A stretch of DNA of 63,132 nucleotides from an uncultured Flavobacteriaceae bacterium (GCA_913061125.1 CAJXUB010000008.1:1-63132); one strand, 5' to 3'; shown: positions 9,016 to 18,874, counted from the first letter of the stretch. Numbers and translations: made by a program. Notes: generated by a model not told the origin, from the letters alone.

Positions 9016-9177
9016 TTACTTTTTTGTGTTTGTTTTGGGGTTGTATCCGTAGGGGCAATGCTTGCAGTTGCTCTCACAACAGTAGCCACGTTTAAGATGG
9101 TATTGGGCTGTAAAACAGCGATACCCCTGCGTTGTGACATAAAAATCGCCATCTTCAATAGGTGGGTTTCGTCTCAT
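9016..9177 (-). CDS. Small cysteine-rich DUF5522 protein
   Basis: Protein of 53 residues beginning MRRNPPIEDGDFY. It has five cysteines, one in YRCFTAQYHL and four in the cluster GYCCESNCKHCPYGY, the pattern of DUF5522, a small family that probably binds a metal. No function is established. The ATG at 9177 is used instead of one 11 codons upstream, since the family begins close to the DGDFY motif. It ends 5 bases before hutU and probably shares its transcript. Confidence 0.85.
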   Translation of the reverse strand: MRRNPPIEDGDFYVTTQGYRCFTAQYHLKRGYCCESNCKHCPYGYNPKTNTKK

Positions 9178-9287
9178 GATTAACAAATATAATGGAATTT
9201 TCAGATACATAAATAGGCCTTACTGATTGGTCCTAATCACCCGCTATTGTCTATTTTTGTTTCAAATGCAACGCTACAAAGTTCTTA

Positions 9288-10178
9288 ATGTTTCTAAAAA
9301 CTACTGTTAATAATATAAAAATCACCCCGCAAATTTTCTTGAAACCAGATTATCAAATTCATCCAGACGTTTCTGGAAACAAGTTTCGAAAATTGAAATA
9401 TAATATTGCGCATTACCAACAGCACGATTTTCGTGGTATTTTAACTTTTGGGGGCGCCTACTCCAATCATATTGCAGCCACAGCAGCGGCAGGAAAAGCT
9501 CTTAATATTCCCACTATTGGAATTGTTAGAGGGCAAGAATTGGCTCAAATTCCAAAACTGAATCCCACACTGAGTTTTGCAAAATCGTGCGGTATGGAAT
9601 TGAAATTTATAAGTCGTGAATCTTACCGAAAAAAGGACACTCCCGAGTTTTTAGCACAACTGAAACAAACCTATCCTAGGGTTTACATTCTCCCAGAAGG
9701 GGGTACCAACGATTTGGCCATTAAGGGGTGTGAGGAAATTTTAACCACACACGATCATACTTTTGATATTATTTGTTGTGCCGTTGGAACAGGGGGCACG
9801 TTATCTGGGCTTATTAATTCCAGTTTAATATCCCAAAAAATAATTGGTTTTCCTGCGCTTAAAGGTTCTTTTTTACGTGAAGATATTTGTAAATTTGCAA
9901 CACAGTCCAATTGGGAATTGTGTCACGATTACCATTTTGGTGGATATGCTAAAGTGAATCCAGAATTGATTGATTTTATGAATTCATTTAAACGAAATTT
10001 TGGAATTCCATTGGACCCCATTTACACCGCTAAAATGATGTATGGTATATTTGATCTTTTAGAAAAGGGCAGTATTTCAAAGACCGCTAAAATATTAGCC
10101 ATTCATACTGGAGGATTGCAAAGTATTGAAGGAATGAATCAACGTTTAAGACAACAACAATGGCAAGTTATAGAATAA
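9288..10178 (+). CDS. PLP enzyme, ACC deaminase / D-cysteine desulfhydrase family
   Basis: Pyridoxal-phosphate enzyme (fold type II) of 296 residues. The PLP lysine lies in SGNKFRKLKYN, followed by TFGGAYSNHIAATAAAGK, where the conserved Asn-His contacts the substrate. A glycine-rich phosphate-binding loop, AVGTGGTLSGLI, appears in the middle. The family includes 1-aminocyclopropane-1-carboxylate deaminase and D-cysteine desulfhydrase; which substrate applies cannot be told from sequence alone. A TATTTTTG element at 9252-9259 is a plausible promoter. Its last codons overlap the start of the next gene by 19 bases. Confidence 0.87.
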   Translation: MFLKTTVNNIKITPQIFLKPDYQIHPDVSGNKFRKLKYNIAHYQQHDFRGILTFGGAYSNHIAATAAAGKALNIPTIGIVRGQELAQIPKLNPTLSFAKSCGMELKFISRESYRKKDTPEFLAQLKQTYPRVYILPEGGTNDLAIKGCEEILTTHDHTFDIICCAVGTGGTLSGLINSSLISQKIIGFPALKGSFLREDICKFATQSNWELCHDYHFGGYAKVNPELIDFMNSFKRNFGIPLDPIYTAKMMYGIFDLLEKGSISKTAKILAIHTGGLQSIEGMNQRLRQQQWQVIE

Positions 10179-10954
10179 TCAAACGCTTTACATTACTTCT
10201 CTTTTCAATGCTGATTTTGTCGAGCTGTGGTGCTCGAAAAAAGTCCAGAAGACACAAAAACACCCCTGTCAGCATTGAGATTCCGCAACAGGAAACGCCC
10301 AAAAAATCTCCTGTAGTTCTCCATCCCAACTACAACTCGACCACAGAATACATTGCTTTTTTTAAGGCCGTTGCCATCCATGAAATGAAATTGTACGGCA
10401 TCCCTGCCAGTATTACCTTGGCTCAGGGCATTTTGGAATCCGGCTCCGGAAAAGGTCGTTTGGCGCGCCAGGCCAATAATCATTTTGGAATAAAATGCCA
10501 CGATTGGACAGGGGCTCGGATTTATCACGACGATGACAAAGCTCAGGAGTGTTTTAGAAAATACAACGACCCCAACCAATCCTACAGAGATCACTCGCTA
10601 TTTTTAGCCAAAAGAAAACGGTACTCTAATTTGTTTAAATATAAATCTACAGATTATAAATCGTGGGCCAGAGGATTGAAAAAAGCAGGGTATGCTACCG
10701 ACCCAAAATATCCTCAAAAACTCATCAGTTTGATTGAGCGTTATGCGCTGTATCGGTACGATATTTTTGAAAAGGATAATAAATTAGACAATGACGAAAA
10801 TCAATGGTCTCAAACACACACCGTATCAAAAGGCGATACGTTGTATTCCATTTCAAAACGTTACAACACTACAGTTGAGCGTCTTAAAAGATTGAACAAT
10901 ATGAATTCCAACACCTTGAGTATTGGCCAGATCCTAATCATTACACCAAACTAA
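10160..10954 (+). CDS. Glucosaminidase (GH73) with LysM domain, lipoprotein
   Basis: Predicted peptidoglycan hydrolase of 264 residues. A signal sequence ends in the lipobox LSSC, so it should be anchored in the envelope. The catalytic domain (about residues 50-195) shows the GH73 pattern [18 protein letters not shown], with the likely catalytic Glu, and [12 protein letters not shown] LysM peptidoglycan-binding repeat, [19 protein letters not shown], forms the C-terminus. It overlaps the upstream PLP gene by 19 bases and ends 5 bases before hemL, so the three are probably one operon, although the functions are unrelated. Confidence 0.9.
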   Translation: MASYRIIKRFTLLLFSMLILSSCGARKKSRRHKNTPVSIEIPQQETPKKSPVVLHPNYNSTTEYIAFFKAVAIHEMKLYGIPASITLAQGILESGSGKGRLARQANNHFGIKCHDWTGARIYHDDDKAQECFRKYNDPNQSYRDHSLFLAKRKRYSNLFKYKSTDYKSWARGLKKAGYATDPKYPQKLISLIERYALYRYDIFEKDNKLDNDENQWSQTHTVSKGDTLYSISKRYNTTVERLKRLNNMNSNTLSIGQILIITPN

Positions 10955-10959
10955 ATCTT

Positions 10960-12246
10960 ATGAAGTACCAACGTAGCAGCCAATTGTTTAAAGCCGCAAA
11001 TGCCGTTATCCCTGGAGGAGTGAACTCGCCAGTGCGCGCATTTAAAGCGGTTGGTGGAACTCCTATTTTTGTAAACAAAGCACAAGGTCCATATTTGTAC
11101 GACGAGGATGGTAACCGACTTATCGATTACATCAACTCTTGGGGGCCTATGATTTTGGGTCACGCTTTCCCCCCTGTTGTAGATGCTGTTGTCAATAAAG
11201 CCAAAAAAGGAACTTCATTTGGGATGCCCACAGAGATTGAAACAAAAATTGCAGAACTGGCTGTTTCTATGGTTCCTAATATCGACAAAATCAGATTTGT
11301 AAATTCTGGGACTGAAGCTTGTATGAGTGCCGTACGGTTGGCTAGGGGCTATTCAGGAAAAGAAAAAATCATAAAATTTGCTGGGTGCTATCACGGCCAT
11401 TCCGATTCTTTTTTAATTCAAGCCGGTAGTGGAGCGGTCACATTTGGAAGCCCAAACAGTCCTGGAGTCACACAAGGTACGGCTAAAGATACCATATTAG
11501 CGCCCTACAATAATTTGAATGCTGTTCAACAAATTTTCGAGGCCAATAACAACAATATTGCCGCTATAATTGTAGAGCCCGTTGCTGGAAACATGGGGTG
11601 TATTCCCCCTAAAGAAGGATTTTTAGAAGGACTACGAGTTTTGTGCGATGCTCATAACGCACTGCTCATTTTTGACGAAGTCATGACTGGTTTTAGATTG
11701 GCCAAAGGGGGTGTACAAGAACTGATGGGAATTAAGGCCGATATTGTTTGTTTTGGAAAAGTTATTGGAGGCGGACTTCCAGTTGGTGCGTTTGCTGCAA
11801 AGCAAAACATCATGAGTCATCTTGCCCCAGAGGGGCCAGTTTATCAAGCCGGAACATTAAGCGGAAACCCTTTGGCGATGGCCGCAGGATATGCCCTCTT
11901 GAATGCATTGAATAATGACAGCGGTGTTTACCAGCGGTTGACTCAAAAAACGGCCTATCTGCATGACGGTATTTCTAAAGCTCTAAAAGCTCAAAACATC
12001 AATCACACCATAAACCGGGTTGGATCAATGATTTCTGTGCATTTTTCAGAACGGGATGTGGTTGATTTTGACTCTGCTACAGACGGCAATAACAATCGAT
12101 TTAGACAATTCTTTCATGGGATGCTTGATGCTGGGGTGTATATCGCACCAAGCGCATTTGAAAGTTGGTTTGTCACAGACGCCCTCTCTTACGATGATTT
12201 GGATTTTACCATTGCCGCAGTTAAATCTGTAGCCAAAGCGTTATAA
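10960..12246 (+). CDS. hemL: Glutamate-1-semialdehyde 2,1-aminomutase
   Basis: PLP enzyme that makes 5-aminolevulinate from glutamate-1-semialdehyde in the C5 route to tetrapyrroles. The 428 residues match the family; [14 protein letters not shown] opens the protein, [15 protein letters not shown] binds the cofactor phosphate, FDEVMTGFR precedes the PLP lysine Lys267 in [16 protein letters not shown], and [13 protein letters not shown] follows. It ends the operon with the GH73 gene. Its stop overlaps the stop of the convergent PAS gene by 6 bases. Confidence 0.97.
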   Translation: MKYQRSSQLFKAANAVIPGGVNSPVRAFKAVGGTPIFVNKAQGPYLYDEDGNRLIDYINSWGPMILGHAFPPVVDAVVNKAKKGTSFGMPTEIETKIAELAVSMVPNIDKIRFVNSGTEACMSAVRLARGYSGKEKIIKFAGCYHGHSDSFLIQAGSGAVTFGSPNSPGVTQGTAKDTILAPYNNLNAVQQIFEANNNNIAAIIVEPVAGNMGCIPPKEGFLEGLRVLCDAHNALLIFDEVMTGFRLAKGGVQELMGIKADIVCFGKVIGGGLPVGAFAAKQNIMSHLAPEGPVYQAGTLSGNPLAMAAGYALLNALNNDSGVYQRLTQKTAYLHDGISKALKAQNINHTINRVGSMISVHFSERDVVDFDSATDGNNNRFRQFFHGMLDAGVYIAPSAFESWFVTDALSYDDLDFTIAAVKSVAKAL

Positions 12247-12804
12247 CACTTCTTTTTCCAAAGCGATATAATGCGTAGTTTCTTCGTTGTACAAAGGAAC
12301 AATATGGACCTTGCAATTGTACTCAGATTTGTTCTTCCTGTAATTCAACAATGTGGTCACAAACGGCTTATCTTCCTTGATACGAAATGCCAATTCTGAT
12401 TTTGATTGTTGTAAGGTTTTTGGCCCCTGTAAAATTTTTGGGGTCTTATCCAAAACTTCTTTTTTGGTGTACCCCGTCATGGTGGTGAACCCTTCATTGA
12501 CCCACATGATTTTTTGATTAATATCAGTCAAAATGATGGCACTGAAATCAATGGAATTAAACAAGTTTTCGATGTCATTTTTCCAGCGGTACTTTTTGGC
12601 ATAGGTTTTAATTTTGTTTAAATCCATTAGCTTCCTCGACGTATTTAGATGTTTAAAAAAATGATCGCTAAAAATGTCCCAACTAATGAGTGGAAGTTGC
12701 ATGTTGTGGTCTATGTCAGGGGATTTGGATTTTGCATTTGAAAGATGGATTTTTTCTGACAAAAAAAGATCCAAGCATAACATGTTTTCAAGGTGTTGTT
12801 TCAT
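12241..12804 (-). CDS. PAS-domain protein, LOV-like but lacking the photoactive Cys
   Basis: Cytosolic protein of 187 residues with a helical N-terminal part (1-80) and a single PAS domain (about 85-187). The PAS domain resembles LOV domains: [18 protein letters not shown], then a segment ending ILQG where LOV proteins have GRNCRFLQG, then [19 protein letters not shown]. The position of the flavin-reactive Cys is Pro122. There is no kinase, HTH or cyclase domain, so it acts alone or through a partner. It could still bind flavin or another small ligand. The gene stands alone, convergent with hemL and upstream on the minus strand of nothing else. Confidence 0.75.
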   Translation of the reverse strand: MKQHLENMLCLDLFLSEKIHLSNAKSKSPDIDHNMQLPLISWDIFSDHFFKHLNTSRKLMDLNKIKTYAKKYRWKNDIENLFNSIDFSAIILTDINQKIMWVNEGFTTMTGYTKKEVLDKTPKILQGPKTLQQSKSELAFRIKEDKPFVTTLLNYRKNKSEYNCKVHIVPLYNEETTHYIALEKEVL

Positions 12805-12958
12805 AACAGTAGGGTTTATTGAGTCAATATCTTAGATTCGCAAATAGACATCATAAACTATGCCTATTCATTTAGCTAAGTGTAAATCAATATCCTTAAA
12901 AACAAATTATCATGGTTGTGAAGACAGTTTTTGGGACTGTTCAATAGTACCAAAATAC

Positions 12959-12997
12959 AAAAAAAAACGACCTTCACAATAGAAGATCGTTTTTTTG
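12959..12997 (-). terminator. Intrinsic terminator downstream of glnA
   Basis: AAAAAAACGACCTTC and GAAGATCGTTTTTTT pair around a short loop with one mismatch, giving A- and T-rich ends on both strands. It lies 24 bases past the glnA stop and ends glnA transcription on the minus strand; it could also work on the plus strand. Confidence 0.85.
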
Positions 12998-13020
12998 TAA
13001 AAAAATATCTGAGAAAAAAT

Positions 13021-14037
13021 TTACAATTCAGCCGATTTTACAGTTTTGATAATACGGGCTGCTATCTTGTATGGGTCACCATTGGAGGCAGGTCGTCTGT
13101 CCTCTAACCAACCTTTCCAACCTTTTTCGACTGTAATGATTGGAATTCGGATTGAAGCACCACGATCGGAGATACCAAACGAAAATTCATTGATGGATGC
13201 TGTTTCGTGCAAGCCAGTCAAGCGCTGGTCATTAAACTCACCATAAACTTCAATGTGCTCTTTGACCACAGGTCTGAACGCTTCACATATTTTTTCATAC
13301 ACCTCTTGAGAACCGCAGGTTCTAAGGGTGGTATTGGAGAAATTGGCATGCATTCCGGAACCGTTCCAATCCATATCTTTTCCTAATGGTTTTGGGTGGT
13401 ATTCTATGTAATAACCGTATTTTTCGGTCAATCGATCGAGAAGGTAGCGTGCTACCCAAATTTCGTCTCCAGCTTTTTTGGCTCCTTTGGCAAACAATTG
13501 AAATTCCCATTGTCCAGAGGCCACTTCTTGGTTAATCCCCTCAAAATTTAGACCGGCATCGATGCACAGATTGGCATGCTCTTCCACGAGGTCTCGTCCG
13601 TGGGTATTTTTTCCACCAACGGAGCAATAGTACATCCCTTGTGGCGCAGGATAACCACCCACAGGGAAGCCTAAAGGCAACTGTGTTTTGGTATCCATGA
13701 TAAAATACTCTTGTTCAAAACCAAACCAGAAATCATTGTCTTCGTCTTCGATGGTTGCTCTACCGTTCGATTCGTGTGGTGTTCCGTCGGCATTTAAAAC
13801 TTCGGTCATAACAAGATAGCCATCTCGGCGTGCTGGATCTGGGTAGATTGCAACGGGCTTAAGTAAACAGTCCGAGGAGTTTCCTTCAGCTTGTCTGGTG
13901 GAAGAACCGTCAAAAGACCAAATTGGACAATCTTCCAATTTTCCACTAAAATTGTCTTCAATTTTGGTTTTGCTTCTCATGTTTTGAGTGGGATAATATC
14001 CGTCCAGCCAAATGTATTCTAATTTCGATTTTGCCAT
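13021..14037 (-). CDS. glnA: Glutamine synthetase, type II (eukaryote-like)
   Basis: ATP-dependent ammonium assimilation enzyme of 338 residues, the short GSII class. Motifs include LEYIWLDGYYPTQNMRSKT near the N-terminus, CPIWSFDGSSTRQAEG, FGFEQEYFIM with metal-binding glutamates, INQEVASGQWEFQ, and GSGMHANFSNTTLRT of the ATP site. The ATG at 14037 (MAKSKLEY) is the family start; 20 extra codons upstream are rejected because they cover the promoter. A TATATTTG -7 element lies at 14078-14085 on the minus strand with an ACCCCC motif just upstream at 14120-14115. It is divergent from glnN; a terminator follows. Confidence 0.96.
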   Translation of the reverse strand: MAKSKLEYIWLDGYYPTQNMRSKTKIEDNFSGKLEDCPIWSFDGSSTRQAEGNSSDCLLKPVAIYPDPARRDGYLVMTEVLNADGTPHESNGRATIEDEDNDFWFGFEQEYFIMDTKTQLPLGFPVGGYPAPQGMYYCSVGGKNTHGRDLVEEHANLCIDAGLNFEGINQEVASGQWEFQLFAKGAKKAGDEIWVARYLLDRLTEKYGYYIEYHPKPLGKDMDWNGSGMHANFSNTTLRTCGSQEVYEKICEAFRPVVKEHIEVYGEFNDQRLTGLHETASINEFSFGISDRGASIRIPIITVEKGWKGWLEDRRPASNGDPYKIAARIIKTVKSAEL

Positions 14038-14077
14038 AATTGTGGTATTTGTAAAATTATAAATAATAAGTAAAGCA

Positions 14078-14120
14078 CAAATATATATACTCAACACAAA
14101 ACACTGAATATTTTGGGGGT
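14078..14120 (-). promoter_or_regulatory. glnA promoter with upstream ACCCCC motif
   Basis: On the minus strand TATATTTG (14085-14078) fits the -7 consensus TAnnTTTG, about 40 bases upstream of the glnA ATG. No TTTG is present at the normal -33 distance; instead ACCCCCAAAATATTCAG starts at 14120. That arrangement would suit a promoter helped by an activator bound at the -33 region (inference). Confidence 0.5.
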
Positions 14121-14171
14121 ATTTTTATCAACAAGCCGGTTTTTTTTATGTACCCCCTAAATTTTTAGGGG
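14115..14171. promoter_or_regulatory. Nested inverted repeats, possible nitrogen operator
   Basis: CCCCTAAA (14154-14161) and TTTAGGGG (14164-14171) are an 8-bp inverted repeat with a 2-base gap. GGGGGTA (14115-14121) and TACCCCC (14151-14157) form a second, wider inverted repeat. There is no T tract after the inner repeat and it lies between two divergent promoters, so an operator is more likely than a terminator. The same ACCCCC and CCTAAA/TTTAGG elements recur before the AGCS symporter (57195-57225). Confidence 0.55.
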
Positions 14172-14263
14172 TTCTGAAGAATTATTCATAATTTTAAATC
14201 TATAATTTGTTTAAATTGTTAATAAAAAAATAAAATTGGGTTAGTTTGATCGCTCATTACAAT

Positions 14264-14271
14264 TAAATTTG
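14264..14271 (+). promoter_or_regulatory. Candidate glnN -7 element
   Basis: TAAATTTG matches TAnnTTTG 22 bases before the glnN ATG. A TTTG sits at 14245-14248, giving a spacer of 15 bases, shorter than usual, so a regulator may be needed. Confidence 0.45.
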
Positions 14272-14293
14272 TGTATCATTAATACGAAATCCT

Positions 14294-16480
14294 ATGTCTA
14301 CATTAAGATTTGATGCCTTAAAGGCCTCTATGAACAGGGAACCGGTAGCTGTAACGGAACAGCCCAAACGATCTCAAGCATTTGGTGCTAATGTTTTTGG
14401 ATTTTCTGCCATGGAAAATTCACTGCCCAAGTCCACTTACAAAAACCTACTAACAGCTATTGAAAAAAATCAGACGATCAATCGTGATATCGCGGATCAA
14501 ATTGCCAACGCCATGAAAGAATGGGCACTGTCAAAAGGTGCCACGCACTACACCCATTGGTTCCAACCGCTCACTGGAGCCACTGCAGAGAAACACGATG
14601 CATTTTTTGAAACAACTGCACCAGGTCGGGCTTTAGAACGATTTGAAGGCAATCAATTGGTTCAACAAGAACCCGACGCATCATCCTTCCCCAACGGCGG
14701 AATTCGAAACACCTTTGAAGCTCGAGGTTATACCGCTTGGGATCCCACATCGCCTGCTTTTATTTTTGGTACAACACTGTGTATTCCCACTGTTTTTGTG
14801 GCTTATACGGGTGAAGCTTTGGATTACAAAACGCCATTACTGCGTGCCCTTCACGCGGTAGACGATGCAGCTACGGCTGTAGCTCGTTATTTTGATAAAA
14901 ATGTCAAAAAAGTATCGGCGTCTCTGGGGTGGGAGCAAGAATATTTTTTAATTGATAAATCTCTGGCCGTATCTAGACCCGATTTAGAATTGACGGGAAG
15001 AACTCTTTTGGGGCACTCCTCCGCTAAAGGGCAACAATTGGACGATCACTATTTTGGAACAATCCCTTCACGAGCATTGAGTTTTATGCGTGATTTAGAA
15101 ACGGAGTCAATCCTTCTTGGTATTCCCGTGAAAACCCGCCACAACGAGGTGGCTCCAAATCAATTTGAACTGGCTCCCATATTCGAGGAAGCTAATTTGG
15201 CAGTCGATCACAATTCTCTCCTTATGGATTTGATGAAAAAAGTAGCAGATCGTCATCACTTCAAGGTCCTCTTTCATGAAAAACCGTTTGCAGGGGTAAA
15301 CGGTTCAGGGAAGCACAACAATTGGAGTTTAAGCACCGATACGGGTGTCAACCTTTTGGCACCGGGAAAAACTCCGATGAGTAATTTACAATTTTTAACC
15401 TTTTTTATTAATACCATTAAAGCCGTTCATGACAATGAAGAATTGTTACGTGCCTCCATTGCTTCCGCCAGTAACGACCACCGCTTGGGTGCCAATGAAG
15501 CGCCGCCGGCCATCATGTCTGTATTCATTGGGGCGCAGCTCACAAAAGTTTTGAGCGAATTGGAGGGCGTTACAAAAGGGAAATTGTCCCCTCAGGAAAA
15601 AACCGATTTGAAGTTGAACGTTGTGGGTAAAATCCCTGAAATTCTTTTGGACAACACCGATCGTAATCGAACATCGCCGTTTGCTTTTACAGGAAATAAA
15701 TTTGAATTTAGAGCCGTTGGCTCTACTGCAAATTGTGCCAACCCCATGACGGTATTGAATTCCATTGTAGCCAAACAACTTAAAGAATTTAAGAAAGAAG
15801 CAGATGTTCTGATTGACAAAAAGGGACTCAAAAAAGACGAAGCCATTTTTAATGTTTTAAGAGAGTACATCAAGCAATCCAGAAACATATTGTTTGAGGG
15901 TAACGGCTACGGCGAGGATTGGAAAAAAGAAGCTAAAAAACGAGGGTTGAGTAATAATAAAAATACCCCTGAAGCTTTGAAAATAAAAATCGATCCGAAA
16001 ACCATTGTATTGTATGAAGAGTTGGGTGTCATGAACACCACAGAAATTGAAGCCCGCTACGAAATTGAGGTTGAAGAGTACATTCACAGGATTCAAATTG
16101 AGGGTCGTGTGTTGGGTGATATCGCTCGAAATCACGTGATTCCAACGGCTGTGAAGTATCAAAATATTTTAATCCACAACGTGAGAGGATTGAAAGATAT
16201 TTATGGCAAGGATTTCAATAAATACGCCAGCGAACAGCTCTTGCTAATTTCTGATATTTCAAAACACATAGAAGCTATCAATTCTGGCGTCACCACCATG
16301 ATAAACGAACGTAAAAAAGCCAACATCATTGCAGAATCCATCGAAAAAGCAGAGGCCTATTGCAAAAAAGTTAAGCCACTATTTGATGAGATTCGTTACA
16401 GTTGCGATAAGCTGGAATTGCTTATTGACGACGAGCTATGGCCTTTGGCAAAATACAGAGAATTATTGTTTACAACTTAA
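14294..16480 (+). CDS. glnN: Glutamine synthetase, type III
   Basis: Large GSIII-class glutamine synthetase of 728 residues, unrelated in length to the GSII enzyme encoded divergently. Features: ATHYTHWFQPLTG, the GSIII-specific N-terminal motif; WEQEYFLIDKSL with catalytic Glu; RHNEVAPNQFELAP; and FAGVNGSGKHNNWSL at the ATP site. A long helical C-terminal region follows from about residue 600, as in the family. It is transcribed from the motif-rich region shared with glnA, and a strong terminator lies directly after the stop. Confidence 0.96.
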   Translation: MSTLRFDALKASMNREPVAVTEQPKRSQAFGANVFGFSAMENSLPKSTYKNLLTAIEKNQTINRDIADQIANAMKEWALSKGATHYTHWFQPLTGATAEKHDAFFETTAPGRALERFEGNQLVQQEPDASSFPNGGIRNTFEARGYTAWDPTSPAFIFGTTLCIPTVFVAYTGEALDYKTPLLRALHAVDDAATAVARYFDKNVKKVSASLGWEQEYFLIDKSLAVSRPDLELTGRTLLGHSSAKGQQLDDHYFGTIPSRALSFMRDLETESILLGIPVKTRHNEVAPNQFELAPIFEEANLAVDHNSLLMDLMKKVADRHHFKVLFHEKPFAGVNGSGKHNNWSLSTDTGVNLLAPGKTPMSNLQFLTFFINTIKAVHDNEELLRASIASASNDHRLGANEAPPAIMSVFIGAQLTKVLSELEGVTKGKLSPQEKTDLKLNVVGKIPEILLDNTDRNRTSPFAFTGNKFEFRAVGSTANCANPMTVLNSIVAKQLKEFKKEADVLIDKKGLKKDEAIFNVLREYIKQSRNILFEGNGYGEDWKKEAKKRGLSNNKNTPEALKIKIDPKTIVLYEELGVMNTTEIEARYEIEVEEYIHRIQIEGRVLGDIARNHVIPTAVKYQNILIHNVRGLKDIYGKDFNKYASEQLLLISDISKHIEAINSGVTTMINERKKANIIAESIEKAEAYCKKVKPLFDEIRYSCDKLELLIDDELWPLAKYRELLFTT

Positions 16481-16482
16481 GG

Positions 16483-16513
16483 AAAAACGCTCAAACTAAT
16501 TGGGCGTTTTTTT
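16483..16513 (+). terminator. Intrinsic terminator after glnN
   Basis: AAAAACGC and GCGTTTTT pair, extended by CAA/TTG inside the stem, followed by a run of seven T. It begins three bases after the glnN stop and separates it from purM, which has its own TACCTTTG element at 16535-16542. Confidence 0.9.
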
Positions 16514-16559
16514 ATGATAAAAAATTTACTTTCTTACCTTTGCAATTAAGCACAACGAT

Positions 16560-17738
16560 ATGAGTATAGAGGCCAACCAACGCTACGCACAACGTGGGGT
16601 TTCAGCATCCAAAACAGACGTTCATGACGCCATAAAAAATATTGATAAAGGTTTATTTCCAAAGGCCTTTTGTAAAGTTGTACCTGATTATTTGACTAAC
16701 GATCCGGACTATTGTTTAGTCATGCATGCCGATGGCGCAGGAACTAAAAGTTCTTTGGCGTATGCCTATTGGAAAGACACTGGTGATTTGTCCGTTTGGA
16801 AAGGCATAGCGCAAGACGCGCTAATCATGAATATTGACGACCTAATTTGTGTGGGTGCCACAGACAACATCTTGTTGTCCTCAACCATTGGTAGAAATAA
16901 AAATTTCATTCCCGGGGCGGTAATATCAGCCATAATTAATGGTACAGAAGACCTAATAGAGGATTTAAAATCATACGGAATAACCATCCACTCAACAGGC
17001 GGGGAAACTGCCGATGTGGGCGATTTGGTGCGAACCATCATAGTTGATTCAACGGTAACAGCACGAATGAAACGAAGCCAAGTGATCGATAATGCCAACA
17101 TTCGAGAGGGTGATGTCATTGTTGGTTTTTCTTCTTTTGGACAAGCAACATACGAGACAGAATATAACGGGGGTATGGGCAGTAATGGGCTAACCTCGGC
17201 ACGTCACGATGTGTTTCATAAATCAGTGGGCAAAAAATTCCCAGAAACCTTCGATCCTCAAGTTCCAGGCCATTTGGTCTATTCTGGCCAAGTTAAACTC
17301 ACAGATTCTGTTCAAGGTACCCCCTTGGATGCTGGTAAACTGGTCCTATCACCAACAAGAACATATGCCCCCATTGTAAAAGCCATTTTAGATCAATATA
17401 ACAAGGACGATATCCACGGGATGGTTCACTGCAGTGGAGGAGCACAGACCAAAATTCTTCATTTTATTGAGGATTTACACATTATAAAAGACAACATGTT
17501 TGATGTTCCACCGCTTTTTGAGCTGATTCAAAAGCAATCCAACACGGCTTGGAGCGAGATGTATCAAGTGTTTAATTGTGGCCATCGTTTGGAAATGTAT
17601 GTAACGCCGGAGGTAGCTAACGCCTTAATTTCTATCGCCTCCAAATTTAATGTAGAGGCCAAAATTATTGGGCGAGTTGAAGCTGCGATTTCCAAAAAGC
17701 TAACCATCCAAAGCCAGTACGGCACCTTTGACTATTAG
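16560..17738 (+). CDS. purM: AIR synthase PurM
   Basis: Phosphoribosylformylglycinamidine cyclo-ligase, fifth step of purine synthesis, in the cytosol. The 392 residues are somewhat longer than E. coli PurM (about 345), as usual in Bacteroidota. Seen: YAQRGVSASKTDVHDAI at the N-terminus, VMHADGAGTKSSLAY with the ATP-binding residues, DDLICVGATDNI, IHSTGGETADVGDLV and FSSFGQATYETEYNGGMGSN. It has its own promoter element after the glnN terminator. Confidence 0.9.
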   Translation: MSIEANQRYAQRGVSASKTDVHDAIKNIDKGLFPKAFCKVVPDYLTNDPDYCLVMHADGAGTKSSLAYAYWKDTGDLSVWKGIAQDALIMNIDDLICVGATDNILLSSTIGRNKNFIPGAVISAIINGTEDLIEDLKSYGITIHSTGGETADVGDLVRTIIVDSTVTARMKRSQVIDNANIREGDVIVGFSSFGQATYETEYNGGMGSNGLTSARHDVFHKSVGKKFPETFDPQVPGHLVYSGQVKLTDSVQGTPLDAGKLVLSPTRTYAPIVKAILDQYNKDDIHGMVHCSGGAQTKILHFIEDLHIIKDNMFDVPPLFELIQKQSNTAWSEMYQVFNCGHRLEMYVTPEVANALISIASKFNVEAKIIGRVEAAISKKLTIQSQYGTFDY

Positions 17739-17793
17739 CGCTCCCAAAGAGTCGTCTTAAAATCGTATTTTTGCAATCACTTTGTAAGCATTT

Positions 17794-18870
17794 ATGTTAG
17801 AAAAAATCCAAATTATAAAGCAACGTTTTGATGAGGTTAGCGACCTCATCATTCAACCCGATATCATTTCAGACCAAAAACGCTACATTCAAATTAATAA
17901 AGAATACAAGGATTTAAAAAAAATTATTGAACGCGGAGAAATTTATGAGATACTGATGTCAAACATCGAAGAAGCTCAAGAGATCATAAGCGACGGATCC
18001 GATGATGAAATGGTTGAAATGGCCAAAACTCAACTGGAAGAAGCCAAAGCGAAATTACCAGAGCTTGAGGAGGAAATCAAACTGTTATTGATTCCAAAAG
18101 ACCCCGAGGATGCCAAAAATGTAGTTGTAGAAGTCCGTGCAGGAACAGGAGGTGATGAGGCCAGCATTTTTGCAGGCGACTTGCACCGTATGTACACCAA
18201 GTACTGCGAATCCAAAGGTTGGAAGGTTGAAATTGTAGACTTTAATGAAGGAACATCGGGCGGATTTAAAGAAATTATTTTTGAAGTTTCTGGAGCCGAC
18301 GTCTATGGCACCATGAAATTTGAGGCTGGAGTCCACCGGGTTCAACGAGTTCCACAGACTGAAACCCAAGGCCGAGTTCACACCAGTGCGGCCTCTGTCA
18401 TTGTTTTACCAGAAGCCGAAGAGTTTGATGTTGAATTGGATATGTCTGAAGTGAGAATTGAACGTACCACCTCTACAGGGCCAGGTGGGCAGTCGGTTAA
18501 TACCACGTATTCTGCCATAAAATTACACCACGAGCCAACCGGTATGATTGTGAGTTGTCAGGATCAAAAATCATCACATAAGAATCTAGAAAAAGCACTA
18601 AAAGTTTTACGTTCCAGACTTTATGAAATGGAATTGGCCAAAAAGCAAGCAGCCGACTCTGAAAAACGAAAAAGCATGGTTTCGTCAGGCGATCGAAGTG
18701 CAAAAATTAGAACCTATAATTACCCACAAGGTCGGGTAACGGACCATCGAATTGGTTTGACTCTCTACGATTTATCCAACATCATCAATGGTGATATTCA
18801 AAAAATTATTGATGAATTAATGTTGGCAGAAAACACCGAAAAACTAAAGGCCGATTCAGACGCCATATAA
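17794..18870 (+). CDS. prfA: Peptide chain release factor 1
   Basis: Release factor of 358 residues that recognises UAA and UAG. The codon-reading tripeptide region [15 protein letters not shown] has Pro-Gln-Thr at 187-189, the P-x-T type of RF1 and not the SPF of RF2. GGQ (231-233) in [12 protein letters not shown] triggers hydrolysis. The N-terminal domain is acidic and helical. A TATTTTTG element at 17766-17773 is a likely promoter. It is followed after 4 bases by pyrF. Confidence 0.96.
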   Translation: MLEKIQIIKQRFDEVSDLIIQPDIISDQKRYIQINKEYKDLKKIIERGEIYEILMSNIEEAQEIISDGSDDEMVEMAKTQLEEAKAKLPELEEEIKLLLIPKDPEDAKNVVVEVRAGTGGDEASIFAGDLHRMYTKYCESKGWKVEIVDFNEGTSGGFKEIIFEVSGADVYGTMKFEAGVHRVQRVPQTETQGRVHTSAASVIVLPEAEEFDVELDMSEVRIERTTSTGPGGQSVNTTYSAIKLHHEPTGMIVSCQDQKSSHKNLEKALKVLRSRLYEMELAKKQAADSEKRKSMVSSGDRSAKIRTYNYPQGRVTDHRIGLTLYDLSNIINGDIQKIIDELMLAENTEKLKADSDAI

Positions 18871-18874
18871 CACG

